From Nilaparvata lugens (lineage: Eukaryota > Arthropoda > Insecta > Hemiptera > Delphacidae): 64,000 nt of DNA. Under the pieces are notes generated by a model. The model ran no database searches. It was not told the origin of the DNA and saw only the letters and a list, made by a program, of their open reading frames with translations. Positions 45,346 through 57,224 of this stretch are shown piece after piece. The stretch covers positions 10,102,189 to 10,166,188 of the forward strand of contig NC_052511.1 in the NCBI RefSeq assembly GCF_014356525.2. Reading direction: 5' to 3'. The position numbers and the translations under genes were made by a program. The number at the start of each line of letters is the position of its first letter. Position 1 is the first letter of the stretch.

Positions 45346-46140
45346 TTAACTATTCATTTAAACTCAATCTATTCTAAAGTAAGCCAAGTTGAATTGAATC
45401 CATGAAACATGCTAATTTCAACCACAGCATTGTGTTTACTAGTACATTACATTCTACAGCATTTGCAAATAAACATCGGTAGCCTACAGAATTATTACTC
45501 TAGCATTGGTTAGTAAACACAGGAGACTCACCAAGTTGCGGTTAAGTCTCAATTCTTTTCCTTATTGGATGAGAAGTACATATAAAGTCATTACCCTCGC
45601 TAATACCATGCTAACCCTTTCTATTCCCATTCGCCCTATAATCCATACCGCTTCTTGGGACACTGTTGAATTTAAAGCATGCAAAATGCAGCGCTACATT
45701 ACTTCCGCGTGTTTACACCAATGCTACTACACATGTGCGCCGCGGTATCATGAAGATATGTGCATGACAATGAGCGCATGGTATGCATGAGAGAGAGATG
45801 CGTGAGAGAGCAGTGAAGAAACTGAGAGAAAGAGAGAGGAGTGAATGAGGGAGAGAGCAGTGAAGAAGCTGAGAGAAAGAGAGAGTGTGAGGGGAGTTTA
45901 AGTAGGCAAGGAGAAACTGAGAGAATAAGGGAGAGAGCAGTGAAGAAACTGAGAGAAAGAGAGAGTGTGAGGGGAGTAAGTATGCAAAGTATGGATGGAG
46001 CAAAGAGACGGTGTTTACATTTCAATACAATGGAATCGGAATCAACACCAAGTACTATCATCGTGCCAAGGGAAGATCTAATGCGAAGGTATAGAGGACA
46101 ATACCTAGAGGGAGAGATGATTATTTAAACAAAGAGAGAG
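45346..46140. other. less AT-rich stretch with a GA-rich minisatellite
   Basis: gagagagcagtgaagaa(a/g)ct recurs at about 45795, 45850 and 45935, with gagaaagagagagtgtgagg after two of the copies. Frames on both strands across the minisatellite are low-complexity. No gene recognised in 45346-45780. Confidence 0.6.
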
Positions 46141-46894
46141 TGAGAGAGAAAACATTCGCATTTAGCAGGTCGAAGAGTTCAGCTACTTGGTAGGCTGGAG
46201 ATAATTATTTCGATGTAACGGCAAAGTTTACTTTATTTGAAAAGATTTGAAGAACTACTGATTTTGCTTAATATTTGTATTAAAAATTTAAAAATGATTA
46301 GATTTATATTATATTTAATATATTAGATTTAATTATATTAGATTTAAAAATGCTCGTAAACTACTGATTTCGCATCATATTCGTATAGTATGATTTAATT
46401 TGTATACACCCTGATCATATCCCACTATTATCATTAGAGATATATTGATATTTATTCTACAAAATTATTATGATCTCGTGGTCTTGTTTATTTGAAAATG
46501 AGAACTGATCGTAAATCAAGCCATTGATTTTTCATATCATAAATTTTATAGTTTGCCATGAGAGTTAAATAGATAATATTAATATTAACTACAATAACTC
46601 TATTTTTCAAGAGTTATAGAAGTGTACTTGAGAGTAAGAATGGGGCATTCATTAATGTTAGTTAAAATGCAATTCACTGGAAGGAAAATAGATTTCAATT
46701 TCAAAAATAATATAATGTCAAATAGTATAATGAAATCCTAGATATAAAGACAAATCTCTCACTTATGAAACATGCCATCAAATCAATTCGTTGATAATGA
46801 ATTTGTTGTTGTTATATATCTACTGTACTATTCATAATTTCTGATTTGTAATGTATAAATTGGAAGAATAAATGAATTTATTATCTTATTATTA
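46141..46894. other. AT-rich unique sequence
   Basis: Simple AT-rich redundancy (46280-46370). No families. Confidence 0.35.
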
Positions 46895-47035
46895 TTATAA
46901 TTTTTCCCTATTTTGGACTTTTAAAATGTTATGTAGTTTTGGAGAGAAATAATACAAGGAGTATCCTTAGTTTTTCTCTCCCAATCAGTGCTTCTTTGTG
47001 AAAAATATAATTAAATGAAAAAAATAATAAATCCA
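46895..47035 (+). repeat. family G element, copy G15
   Basis: GGAGAGAAA (46941-46949) pairs completely with TTTCTCTCC (46973-46981). The usual inner GGCTT/AAGCC is replaced by AAGGA-gta-TCCTT (46956-46968), so the fold is kept while the bases differ. Confidence 0.75.
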
Positions 47036-47636
47036 AATTTCACAAATAATTTTTTCAAAGTCTTTCATCAGTTTTTGTAATATTCCAAGTTTTTCCACAT
47101 CAAGTATAATAATAATGTATTAACTATATAATGATAATGATATTAACTATTTCAATAAGGCTCATCATGCAGTTTTTGGTGAGCCATTGAATAAATGATT
47201 TTCAAATAAATAGAACAATTTTTGCTAGTCTATAAAATTGCTCCCCTTTGTTTCTAGGTGGTTTTAGTCGAAAATTAATGACAAGAATAAATGTTAATGG
47301 CATCAATAAATAATTGAATAATTCAATTTTGTAACTATGAATCATCCACTGTGAAAACTTTGCTCAAAAGCACATCATAAAAATGAGAAAAGGCGGCTGA
47401 TAGAGGAGCAAGCAGTCTAGAGTACAAAAGGCCAAATCGACCCCTGATAACCCACATAATTGTAATGTACGCAATCGGCCCGGAATGTTTGTTTCATTGT
47501 TGTATCAATTATGTAGCAAGGCTCTCCCGAAAAAAAAACTTTATCTGCCTCAGATTGAAATATGGAAGCTATAAAAATTATAGATGAGCGCAATAAATAA
47601 TTAGGAGCAAATTGATATTAACGTTCGATTTTTATA
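47036..47636. other. unique sequence; GC-richer part 47390-47570
   Basis: The part 47390-47570 is repeat-free and less AT-rich. A candidate conserved non-coding element, without direct evidence. Confidence 0.3.
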
Positions 47637-48101
47637 AATGCGTCAATAAATAACTGAAACATTTCAGTTGGAGCATATGAATAATCTCATTTCTTCACCA
47701 TTCTCATAAATAGTAAGAAAACATTCGTTATTAGGTCTTATTAGTACTTCAAATCAGGTCTTTAGATCTTCAATTTTTCAGTTCTCCACTGTTTTGTATT
47801 GAGTAGAATAAATATTTAGTATTAAGTTATCAGGTATTACATATGATTACATTCAGGTATTTTTGTTCTGAACATATTCCATTTTTTAGAAAATAAGCTA
47901 CTTAGTGGAAATTATAACATTTGATAAAGAATATCTATTATTCCTGACAAGCCAATTTTTACTTTCCTTGCCCTATTACCATAGGTAAGGAAAGTATTGC
48001 TTTCCGAAAAAATTAAGGTACCCCAATTTCCAAATTTCTATACGTTTCAAGGTCCCCTGAGTCCACAAAAAAGTGGTTTTTGGGTATTGGTCTGTATGTG
48101 T

Positions 48102-48180
<79 letters not shown>

Positions 48181-49169
48181 AGTGTATGTGCGTCCGTGTA
48201 CACGATATCTCATCTTCCAATTAACGGAATGAGTTAAAATTTGGAACGTAAGGTCCATACAATATAAGGATCCGACACGAACAATTTGGATCAAATGCGA
48301 TTCAAGATGGCGGCTGAAATGACGAAAATGTTGTCAAAAACAGGGGTTTTCGCGATTTTCTTGAAAACGGCTCCAACGATTTTGATCAAAGTTATACCTA
48401 TAATAGTCATCGATAAGCTCTATCAACTGCCACAAGTCCCAAATCTGTAAAAATTTCAAGAGCTCCGCCCCATCTATGCAAAGTTTGATTCTAGATTCTC
48501 AATTATCAGGCTTCAGATACAATTTAAACAAATTTTTTCGAGTGGAAAAGATTGAGCATGAGAATGTCAACAATTAATGTTTAGTGATATTTTCACCTAA
48601 AATTAAAAATAAGCTCGAAATTCGAGAAAATGTGATTATCCAATTACAAACTGTTGATTCTATTAAATGATTCACTATGGAGAGATAGCAGACCTCGTGT
48701 GTCTCCAGAGTTATTGCCCTGTCACCAGCTGGCTCATATCTTTGAATAGTAGACTTGAGATGCGCGGGAACACTAGCGTCACGTGATCAATTTTCATAAC
48801 GGCAAGGAAAGTTGTGTAAGTGCGCCACACCAGATTTTTATAAATGCGTCAATAAATAACTGAAACATTTCAGTTGGAGCATATGAATAATCTCATTTCT
48901 CCACCATTCTCATAAATAGTAAGAAAACATTCGTTATTAGGTCTTATTAGTACTTCAAATCAGGTCTTTCGATCTTTAGTTTTTCAGTTCTCCACTATTA
49001 AGTATTGAAAAAAATATTTAGTATTTAGTTATCAGGTATTACATAAATATGATTACATTCAGGTATTTTTGTTCTGAACATATTCCAATCTTTAGAAAAT
49101 AATCTACTTAGTGGAAATTATAATGACATTTGATAAAGAATATCTATTATTCCTGACAAGCCAATTTTT
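47637..49169. repeat. direct repeats (about 330 bp) on both sides of element J
   Basis: 47637-47960 and 48833-49169 are about 95 percent alike, both starting gatttttataaatgcgtca and ending gacaagccaattttt. The spacing is 1196 bp. Everything between is element J, with no leftover bases on its right side. Confidence 0.92.
47961..48832 (+). mobile_element. element J, about 0.87 kb, non-coding, with internal (GT)n
   Basis: Begins actttccttgccctattacc with a short inverted pair (ctttccttgcc and ggtaaggaaag) and ends gcaaggaaagttgtgtaag, then cgccacaccag. It carries a GT microsatellite (48107-48177), an aagatggcggct word (48304), the aaaacggctccaacgatttt motif (48364 on) shared with family B, and a CpG-richer end (48690-48830). 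The His-Thr or Val-Cys frames over the GT tract are artefacts. Class unknown. Confidence 0.7.
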
Positions 49170-49890
49170 GTTTTTGGGATTGATTTTGAAGCTATTAATT
49201 GAGATGAATGAGATGAATATTGGAAAGATATTATAACATTATAATTATCACAAAAACGTATAATAAGGTTTTATAAGGTACATCCTTCGAGCTTGAAAGC
49301 CCGACTCTGTCAGGCTTTGTCATTCCCTCTTTTGATTCTCTTCTTCTCTCCATTTTTTGATAATAATTTACATTCGCACAATGACAAAAGCCAAGAGTTT
49401 GGCATTAAGGGAGAAGACATATCCACGGTAGCTGTAAGCGGTGGGCTAGCAAGGTGGAGGTACTTACGATAAGAGGGGGGGACCAGTGACCTTTATTAGA
49501 TGTGGAAGGAAGGAGCGGAGGTAAAGGCTGTCACAAACGAAAATGCCACACAAGATGTGACCCGACGTCAAGTAATAAAAGCGACTGATCTCATAAATCT
49601 AGGAATCATTCTTAAACGAAGCTGATAAATTTGGTAGAGTTCACCTGAAGGTGGAAGGGGAGGGGGCGGTGAATTGAAGAGACAGGGGTCAGGAGAAAGT
49701 TGGAGGACCAAAACCAATTTTTAAGTCACCCTGAAAAATCTCAGTCACGAAGTTGTGATTTGGAATCAATCATCTTTATAATGTTAAATACCTACTTTAG
49801 TGATAAGCCTTGAACAAAAGTATTATTAATTATTTCTCAATCCTTGATATTTTACCTAATTCCAATAAATCTTTCTACTTTCTATACACT
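49170..49890. other. unique sequence with GC-richer part 49260-49740
   Basis: No repeats or frames of interest. One of the repeat-poor islands of the window. Confidence 0.35.
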
Positions 49891-50617
49891 TCTCCAATTT
49901 CTTTTTATGATATTCATATATATTGAGAGAGATATATTTCAATATTCATCATCATTCAAAATAGCAAGAATCTTCTCCAATTTCTTTTTATGATATTCAT
50001 ATATATTGTGAGAGATATATTTCAATATTCATCATCATTCAAAATAGCAAGAATCGGTATTGATTAAAATCTTAGTATGTATTTTTTACTTATCGATTAA
50101 GTTATCTATAATAATTCCATGGGCTACATTATATTTGTTTTTTTTTTATTTATTTATTTATTCATGGACAAAATCACAAATCATATAAATATGATTAGGA
50201 AGGAACAACAGGCTTGGCCCAAATCTATTCCATTCCCAAATTTTGATAAATTAATAAAATGTCCAAAAAATAGGTTATGTTTCTATTGTAAAACGTTCAA
50301 GTTCAATTTTCGTCCAAAAATATATATATATAAGCTAAACATTTTGAATTTAGAGAAATTAAAACACCAAACTATATTTAAATATAACACTTAATTATCA
50401 CTTCATATTGAATTAATAAAGTTATTTTATAAAATTTTGAACCCAAAAATACACACAACTTCTCTCACTAAGCACAGCTGTATCTCATTATGACAGAGAT
50501 AGATTTCAATATTCATCATTATTCAAAATATCAAGAATCGGTGTTGATTGAAATCTTAGTATGTATTTTTTACTACTTATCTATTATCTATAATAATTCC
50601 ATGGGCTACATTGTAAT
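49891..50617. repeat. 83-bp tandem pair and a third copy beyond a G insertion
   Basis: tctccaatttctttttatga at 49891 and 49974. tttcaatattcatcat at 49938, 50020 and 50504. The last copy continues as in the second for about 120 bp (to ccatgggctacatt). G16 lies between them. Confidence 0.85.
50137..50486 (-). repeat. family G element, full-length copy G16
   Basis: Tail on the left, ttttatttatttatttattc (50146-50165). Core ggaaggaacaacaggcttgg with cattccc. Body ends at cactaagcacagctg (50480). With G14 it defines the full element. Confidence 0.88.
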
Positions 50618-51625
50618 GTTTCCAATTTTATAAAGTTGATCTGATTTTTTGAATTTGGCTATGAAGTTGTGAGTCCTAATACAAAAGTCCTATTCTTCAG
50701 AGAGAAACGTTACTTAATTATCTTAAGTTACTTATCTTAAGTTACTTAAGTTATCAATTTTGTCTGATACGTACAATGTAGACAACAAACATTCTGACAC
50801 ATTCAATTTTTACAGACTGAATTCATATTCAGTCATTCACAATTCATCCAATGTAGATGTGGATTGCATGTGATCAATCATTGAATACTGATTGGGAGCT
50901 GAATTATTGCGTTGAACTCAATGTCAGTTTGCATCCTAATTCAACGCTGAAGGAAATCAATAAATCAGTCAATTGTTTTTCGGAATCCATAGCTTCCGAT
51001 GAAATAACATATATCAGCTACACAGGAAACTAAACAAAAATAGAAACTGTATATCTCTTCATACAACGGATCCGTTAATCAAACTATGTATGTAAAAGTA
51101 TTTCAAAATTTGAGGGTGATTTATTTTCAACGTTGAATGATAGAATGAAAAAGAATTGGAATTTCAATGAGAGTTGATTTATTATATGGCCGTACATTCA
51201 GTGCCTAGCTGGAGAGATAAGTTTTTATGACTCAATAAAATATAAATAATCAAAATAGCGGGACACTGTTTCAAAATATTCAAAAAAAGGAGGTTTTTGT
51301 AGATGTGCGTGAGTGTGAGTGTGTGTGTGCTGGTGAGAGTGTGTACGTGACAAATGCAAATAAGGTTGCCAGCTATCTCACATGACCTATGATTGGAGGG
51401 TTATCGGATATCAGAATAACAAAATAGATGCTTTGAATTTACAATAAAATCCAACAAACACTGACTGTGTGGACCCTATGCAAAACAGCCTTGGTCTTCG
51501 AAAAATGTCACTTGAATCTTTGTGAAGTATCGTATTTGGAATTGGAATGACTTGAACTGGATTTAGTACGATTTAGTCTCAATGCATTCAGTTTCACATA
51601 TTTATTTTGGTAAAATTCGTCTGTT
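50618..51625. other. unique sequence, nothing recognised
   Basis: A small GT-rich patch lies at 51303-51330. No repeats or genes seen. Confidence 0.35.
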
Positions 51626-52170
51626 AATGATTGACCTGTGTGAATTATAGTATTTAGAATTGGGATGACTTAATTAAGCTGCGTTTACACCAAAGTAATT
51701 AGCAAAATGTTCATTTTCCGTCCTTATAGATTCTATTAGATTGAAGGAACTTGACAAACACATGTCTTATCTGCGAATGATAGAATAATATTGACCTGTG
51801 TGAATTATCGTATTCAGAATTGAGATGACTTAAGCCGCGTTTACACCAAAGTTATTAGCAAAATGTTCATTTTCCGTCCTTATAGATTCTATTAGATTGA
51901 AGGAACTTGACAAACACATGTCTTATCTGCGAATGATAGAATAATTGACCTGTGTGAATTATCGTATTCAGAATTGAGATGACTTAAGCTGCGTTTACAC
52001 CAAAGTTATTAGCAAAATGTTCATTTTCCGTCCTTATAGATTCTATTAGATTGAAGGAACTTGACAAACACATGTTCATCATGCGTATGATAAGTTATAT
52101 TCAATCCAATAGGATCTATAAGGACGGGAAATAGTCATTTTGTTAATTACTTTGGTGTAAACACAGCTTT
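51626..52170. mobile_element. family C MITE, copy C3, left part in three tandem copies
   Basis: gcgtttacaccaaag starts at 51681, 51837 and 51991 (156 and 154 bp apart), each followed by attttccgtccttatagatt and gaaggaacttgacaaacaca. Only the last has the matching right arm, ending ctttggtgtaaacacagctt. The repeat unit also includes flanking host sequence (ttgacctgtgtgaattat). Confidence 0.9.
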
Positions 52171-52508
52171 AGAACTGTATTTGGAACGAATTAGTCTTGC
52201 AGAATTTTCAGTCTCATGAATTTTCAGTCTCAGACATTTATTTTTGTAGAATTCGTCTGGGAATGGTATAATAATTGATTGGAGCCGGACTATGAGTCAA
52301 CAATCTAGTTGATGAAGTCAATTACACTGTAGTTAAGTTGCCGACTGTTTTTTTGGAGGAAGCGCCAAGGAACTCTTTCTATTTATTGTGAGACTACAAG
52401 GTCACCACAAGTTTCAGTTCTCTCCTTCTTCTCACGCCCGATAGACACAATGAATCCACAACGCAGAAACGCAATGGTACTCCAAATTTGAATAAAAGTG
52501 ATAAAATA
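52171..52508. other. unique sequence, nothing recognised
   Basis: No features seen. Confidence 0.35.
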
Positions 52509-52612
52509 CAAGAATATTGTCTAAAAATATCACAAATTTATTAAAAAGTAACAAACATGATTCAACACCTATGGTGATATCCTCAGTGTGATATTTAAAG
52601 ACAATATTCTTG
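52509..52612. repeat. 104-bp hairpin
   Basis: caagaatattgtc...tatcac (52509-52533) pairs with gtgata...gacaatattcttg (52588-52612) with one or two mismatches, around a 54-nt loop. No target duplication found. Confidence 0.75.
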
Positions 52613-52696
52613 TGTTTCATTATGGATAAATATCACTATATCTCACCAAAAACAGTATCTCAAGTTGTATTTGAGTAATTTATCTGATATGGTAGT

Positions 52697-53015
52697 TTAT
52701 TTAGAAGTTTTATCCAGTTTCTATTCAACAAGTATCTGTCAAGTTTATTGCATACATAGTTCACTGTACTCAAATATACTGGTTTCGCCAATCTTCTACA
52801 GTTCCCAATCATGATAGAATAAACAATCTTTAATAATCTAAAACAATCTTGTACAAGTTTTCTCTGGTTAAATTGGACAATTTTATTTAAAATTGTCGTT
52901 TATTAAGAAGTTTTATCCAGTTTCTATTCATAAAATATCTGTCAACTTTATTGCATACATAGTTCACTGTACTCAAATATACTGGTTCCGCCAATCTTCT
53001 ACAGTTCCCAATCCA
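52697..53015. repeat. 213-bp-spaced direct repeat
   Basis: agaagttttatccagtttct at 52703 and 52916, both running to cgccaatcttctacagttcc. The 95 bp between the copies are unrelated. Confidence 0.88.
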
Positions 53016-53148
53016 CCCACAGCTTTCAAAAGGAACGATAAATAAAAATTATTAAGAAATTATTCTAATCTCATCACTAATATTGATAATTATTGACAAA
53101 ATTTCAATGTTATCAGTGATAGAGTCTGACACAGAGTATAACTAATAT

Positions 53149-53423
53149 CATAGAGAAACAATAGCATAAGTAGATATCCCATGGTATAGGGTGTTTATGT
53201 CGTAACTTTTTCTGTTATCTCAAGCCGATAGTCCACGTAGTTCTTTCCCATGAAGCTATGTGACGCTGGCAGTCTCTCATATTGTGCCGTTCATACAATC
53301 TCACCCGGTCAAAACAGTAAAAATCTACAATAATCGACTGTAATCGGCTTGAGATAACAGTGAAAGTTGCGACATAAACGCCCTATACCATGGGATATCT
53401 ACTTACGCTATTGTTTCTATATG
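53149..53423. mobile_element. family I element, copy I3, 7-bp target duplication
   Basis: Ends catagagaaacaatagcata and gctattgtttctatatg. ctaatat is exact on both sides (53142-53148, 53424-53430). 275 bp, with the same subterminal gatatcccatggtatagg as the other copies, in both arms. Confidence 0.95.
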
Positions 53424-53437
53424 CTAATATATTGCTA

Positions 53438-53580
53438 GAAGGAGTTGCCTGGTTTTGGACTTTTTAATCTGAGCATTAATTTGGGAGAGAAATAGCAAAA
53501 AATTTATCTTGATCTTTCTCTCTACCAATAATTTTAATGTGAAGTGTATGATGTAACAATGAATAAAAAATAAAGGATGT
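53438..53580 (+). repeat. family G element, copy G17
   Basis: GAGAGAAA (53485-53492) pairs with TTTCTCTC (53515-53522). The tail caatgaataaaaaataaagg is short. The inner hairpin is not kept. Confidence 0.7.
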
Positions 53581-53721
53581 TTAAATGACTCACGCATGGT
53601 AACGAAGCTTCAATAGAATCGAGTTCAGAAAATGAATTACCTGGAAAAAACACAAAAAATTCAATTATTATTGAGAAAAAACACATGGAACCATGATATA
53701 TATATTTTTTCAATTCATATG

Positions 53722-54190
53722 CAGTAATTACATATTTTGGGGTAAATTAGCATAGCAGACCTATTTAGTCTTATTTTTCATATAGATGTAGCAAGAATCT
53801 TATTATGCACCTTTTCAACCTATTCAACAGGTTTAATCAAAAGAAAAATACATTATATTTCAAATTAATAAAAACTTGTAGTACCCTTTATTAGAAACTT
53901 ATATTTCAACTACATTATTACCTACTAATATTCAACTACTAATTATTTAACTACTTGCCGTAATTTCATATTTTGGGATAAATTAACATAACAGGCCTAT
54001 TTAGTCTTATTTTTCATATAGATGTAGCAAGAATCTTATTATCCACCTTTTTAACCTATTCAACAGGTATAATCAAAAGAAAAATACAGTCATTATATTT
54101 CAAATTAATAAAAACTTGTAGTACCCTTTATTAGAAACTTATATTTCAACTACATTATTAACTACTAATTATTAACTATTTATATTCTAA
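53722..54190. repeat. 236-bp tandem duplication containing family E half-elements
   Basis: Copies begin near gtaatt(a/t)catattttgg (53724, 53960). Both include cttatttttcatatagatgt and aaaaacttgtagtacccttt, the family E arm. Confidence 0.88.
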
Positions 54191-55029
54191 CTACTTTTAT
54201 TAACTCAAATATTTTTACTACTAGTTTCGACCATAGGTCATTTTCAAGTCAAAAGTAGCTCATGTTGTGAAGTGATTTTATTATCACTGATTTTATCAAT
54301 CAGTGAAGTGATTTTATTATATTTCAAATAATTTTTTTCTACAATTGACAATGGTGTACAACTGAATCCTGCTATTTTAATAAATCTGTGATTGTGTCAA
54401 ATTAGAGTATCTTTGTTCGATAGAACGGTATCACTATTGAGTTACCACTAAACTCCAACCCTAGTTATATAAGAGAACCAAAAAGCTATTCCTTATTCTC
54501 CAATTCAAAACCCACGCTTGAACTCAAAGCGCAAAAGAAGTGTTCGATTAATCCAGGACAAAAAACAAAAGTGTGACAGAGCCAAGCGCTGATATACCGT
54601 AAAGAAAAGACAGGTGACCGGGCAGACAGTCTACAAGACTTGTGTTAAAAATTCACTTTCCAAGACATCTGCTGCTTTGCTGCTATCATGTGACATTCGG
54701 GAAGTTCGATACCAGACTCTCTCTCACCGCAGCTTCTTTCTCTTCTTCTCTCTTTCTTGTTTTCTCATCATCTTGTAATTCTTGTTGGCTGCTCATTCCA
54801 GACACCCTGACTCACTCTCACTTCTTGGTAGATTCTGTTGGAAGAATTGTACTGTATTTGCAGAGGAGGAGTCTGTTACATCATTTACTCCAAGGATATA
54901 GTTCTCCTTTTCCTGATGATATGAAACGTTTGCAGGATTTATTTCAGTTGTAGAGTAAATTCGATGAGTAAATGATTACTTCAAGCGACTAGTTTTGTTA
55001 TAATTATAATGTACCTGGGCTTTCCTTTT
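54191..55029. other. unique sequence with a family A-like scrap
   Basis: 54355-54410 contains attgacaatggtgtacaact and aataaatctgtgattgtgtc, related to one family A arm. The 103-codon frame 54642-54953 (+) shows no domain. Confidence 0.4.
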
Positions 55030-55470
55030 TTATCATTACTGACTAGTGCAAATTACCATACAAAAACCCTAATTTGTCATTCTGTACCTTAGAAGCCTAC
55101 TTTTGTTATGTATATCTACATCTAGACAGATATCACAAAAATCCCTTTTACAGCTTGAAAGAGTACTATGAGGAGTGAATATTTGAATGTAGCCTATTAC
55201 GACTTTCAAAAAAATGTATTGTTTGATTTTATCATAACTGACTTGTGCAAATTACCATACAAAAAACCTAAGTTGTCATTCTGTACCTTAGAAGCCTACT
55301 CTTGTTATGTATATCTTACATCTGGACAGATATCACAAAAATCCTTTTTACAGATTGAAAGAGTACTATGAGAAGTGAATATTCAAATCTAGCCTATTAT
55401 GACTTTCAAAAAAATGTATTGATTGATTTTTTCATGACTTATATTGTATATAAATATATTAGAATGTAGT
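55030..55470. repeat. 209-bp tandem duplication
   Basis: gcaaattaccatacaaaaa at 55048 and 55257, with identical order of landmarks (gtcattctgtaccttagaag, cagatatcacaaaaatcc). A third partial start is at 55430. Confidence 0.9.
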
Positions 55471-55929
55471 TGAATATTATAAATTTGAAATTTGAAATTT
55501 ATTTGCAAAAAATTCATACATTACAAAAATTTCAAATAGACAAGTCTAACAAAAACACAATATCTTAAACTAAGAAATAACATAGAATAGAACTTGACTA
55601 ATCATGAAAACCTAAGATAAAAGTAGAATATTTTAGGCGCCACCAGCAAAAGAAAAAACATCTAGCTCGGTGGTGGGAGTATTTATATAAATAAATATTA
55701 CGACAATGTCTCATGTAATTGTTCTTGAACAGATAAAATATTCTTTTTCTTATAGATAGACAAATCAATAGGGTGATCAGCGTCACCCTACTTAAACAGT
55801 ATCTTTACTGTATCTAGATGTCCACTTGTCTATTTATTATTGTAAATTCCCAATCTACATACTCTATCTTCATCAAATTTATACACTTTAGTATACACTT
55901 CATCAAAACAAAATTGTAACTGGAACAGT
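55471..55929. other. AT-rich unique sequence
   Basis: Nothing recognised. Confidence 0.35.
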
Positions 55930-56900
55930 TAGTCTAGGTGTTCGGTGGTATTAAGACATCTATAAACTTCTCCAGCGCTAAATCATTGAGTTCATAGTTT
56001 TGGCAAGTTTGTTCCGAGTCGACAGTTAATAGATGTCGTCTACGTGGGGAGGAGAGGGTGCGTGAGTGTTCCTTCTTTCTCTCACCACCGATGCAAGTTT
56101 CAGTGCGTGAAAGATCTTTCTCCCTCACCTTTCCTTCAAGTTTGGTTCTTTCCCTTACACTAGGATAAGATGTAAGTGTGTATGCTCTCTTTTACACTCT
56201 CTATTCTGGTTCTTTCTCTTACACTAGGTAAAGATGTATACAGTGGGGGAGGTTTGTGCTCTCTTTTGCACTCTTTGGATTGGTTCTTTCTCTTACACTA
56301 GGCTTAGATATGTACAGTGGGGTAAGTGTGTGTTCTCTTTCTTTTGCACACTCTGTTTTGGTTCTTTCTCTTTCACGATAGGACAAACCCCGTGTTTTGT
56401 GGGTGTACTTTGTTTCTTTCGCACTTTCCGGGTGCGTGAAAGTGCTTTCTCTGTCTTGTACCCTTTCGAGTGTGTGCGTGTGTTAGTGTTTCAAGGGCTC
56501 GCACAGCTCACAGAAAGGGTGGGGGGGAGAAGGAAGGAGGAAGAGGGACAGAGTCGTTGCATGTGTGATAACTTTGCCGCGTTGAGAAAGATCAATAACC
56601 CTGCACAAAAGACCCCATTGCCGGCTGACAAGACGAATTGCTATCCCCTCTACAGCCCCCGCCTCTCAGTGCTGCCCCCAAGGAACCGCTACTTGCCAAA
56701 TGTATATCGTGCCGCCCCCATCCTTGCCTGGGCTCAGACCACCCCGGGGGCGGCGATTCCACCCCTCTCCGCGCTCGCTTTTCCGTCTATTCAAAACCTT
56801 CCAAGATTTTCACTTTTCTGTGAAATTATGTGGAAGGCGATTCTCGTTCAAGCAGGCACTCTACAGCTAAGTTCTTCACACTGTGTGGGCTGAAATAAAA
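55930..56900 (+). other. GC-richer island with a 65-78 bp minisatellite and a 219-codon frame
   Basis: ggttctttc(c/t)cttacacta-type units start at 56143, 56208, 56282 and 56360. The frame 56234-56893 (+) reads through two of them, giving repeated CTLWIGSFSYTR- and CTLCFGSFSFT-like segments, then a Pro/Leu/Ala-rich part. It is closed by TGA overlapping an AATAAA (56893-56898). No domain is recognised. The Cys/Phe-rich start is what CT/GT-rich repeats give by chance. Probably non-coding; a real gene is not excluded. Confidence 0.3.
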
Positions 56901-57224
56901 GTGCTTCATTCTAAAAGCATCTTTTGTATGACTATTATTGTATTTAGCTCTAATGGAATTGACAAAACTTATTTCAAATATACGCTTCCTATCGATAGAT
57001 TGACAAATTAAGAAAAAATATTCTACAATAATCCTCCGACTCAATATAAATTATAGACTATATTTTGTTGTTGTTGCTAATGTAAAGTAATTCTATTGTA
57101 TTTTTCTTTAGGGTTACTTTTAATATTAATAGAACATGAAAATTACTTGAAAATTGCATTAATGTCCGAAACATGTTGTGATAATAGGTCTATAATTTAA
57201 AAGTGTACTGAGATTTATGTAAGT
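56901..57224. other. AT-rich unique sequence
   Basis: Contains the dispersed phrase ccgaaacatgttgtgata (about 57167), also at 30421. Confidence 0.35.

Noticed and set aside
47976..48294. Frames with Thr-His or Val-Cys runs on both strands
   Set aside because: Produced by the (GT)n tract inside element J.
47637..49169. LTR retrotransposon (two 330-bp repeats around J)
   Set aside because: No TG...CA termini, primer-binding site, polypurine tract or gag-pol trace. The repeats look like host DNA.
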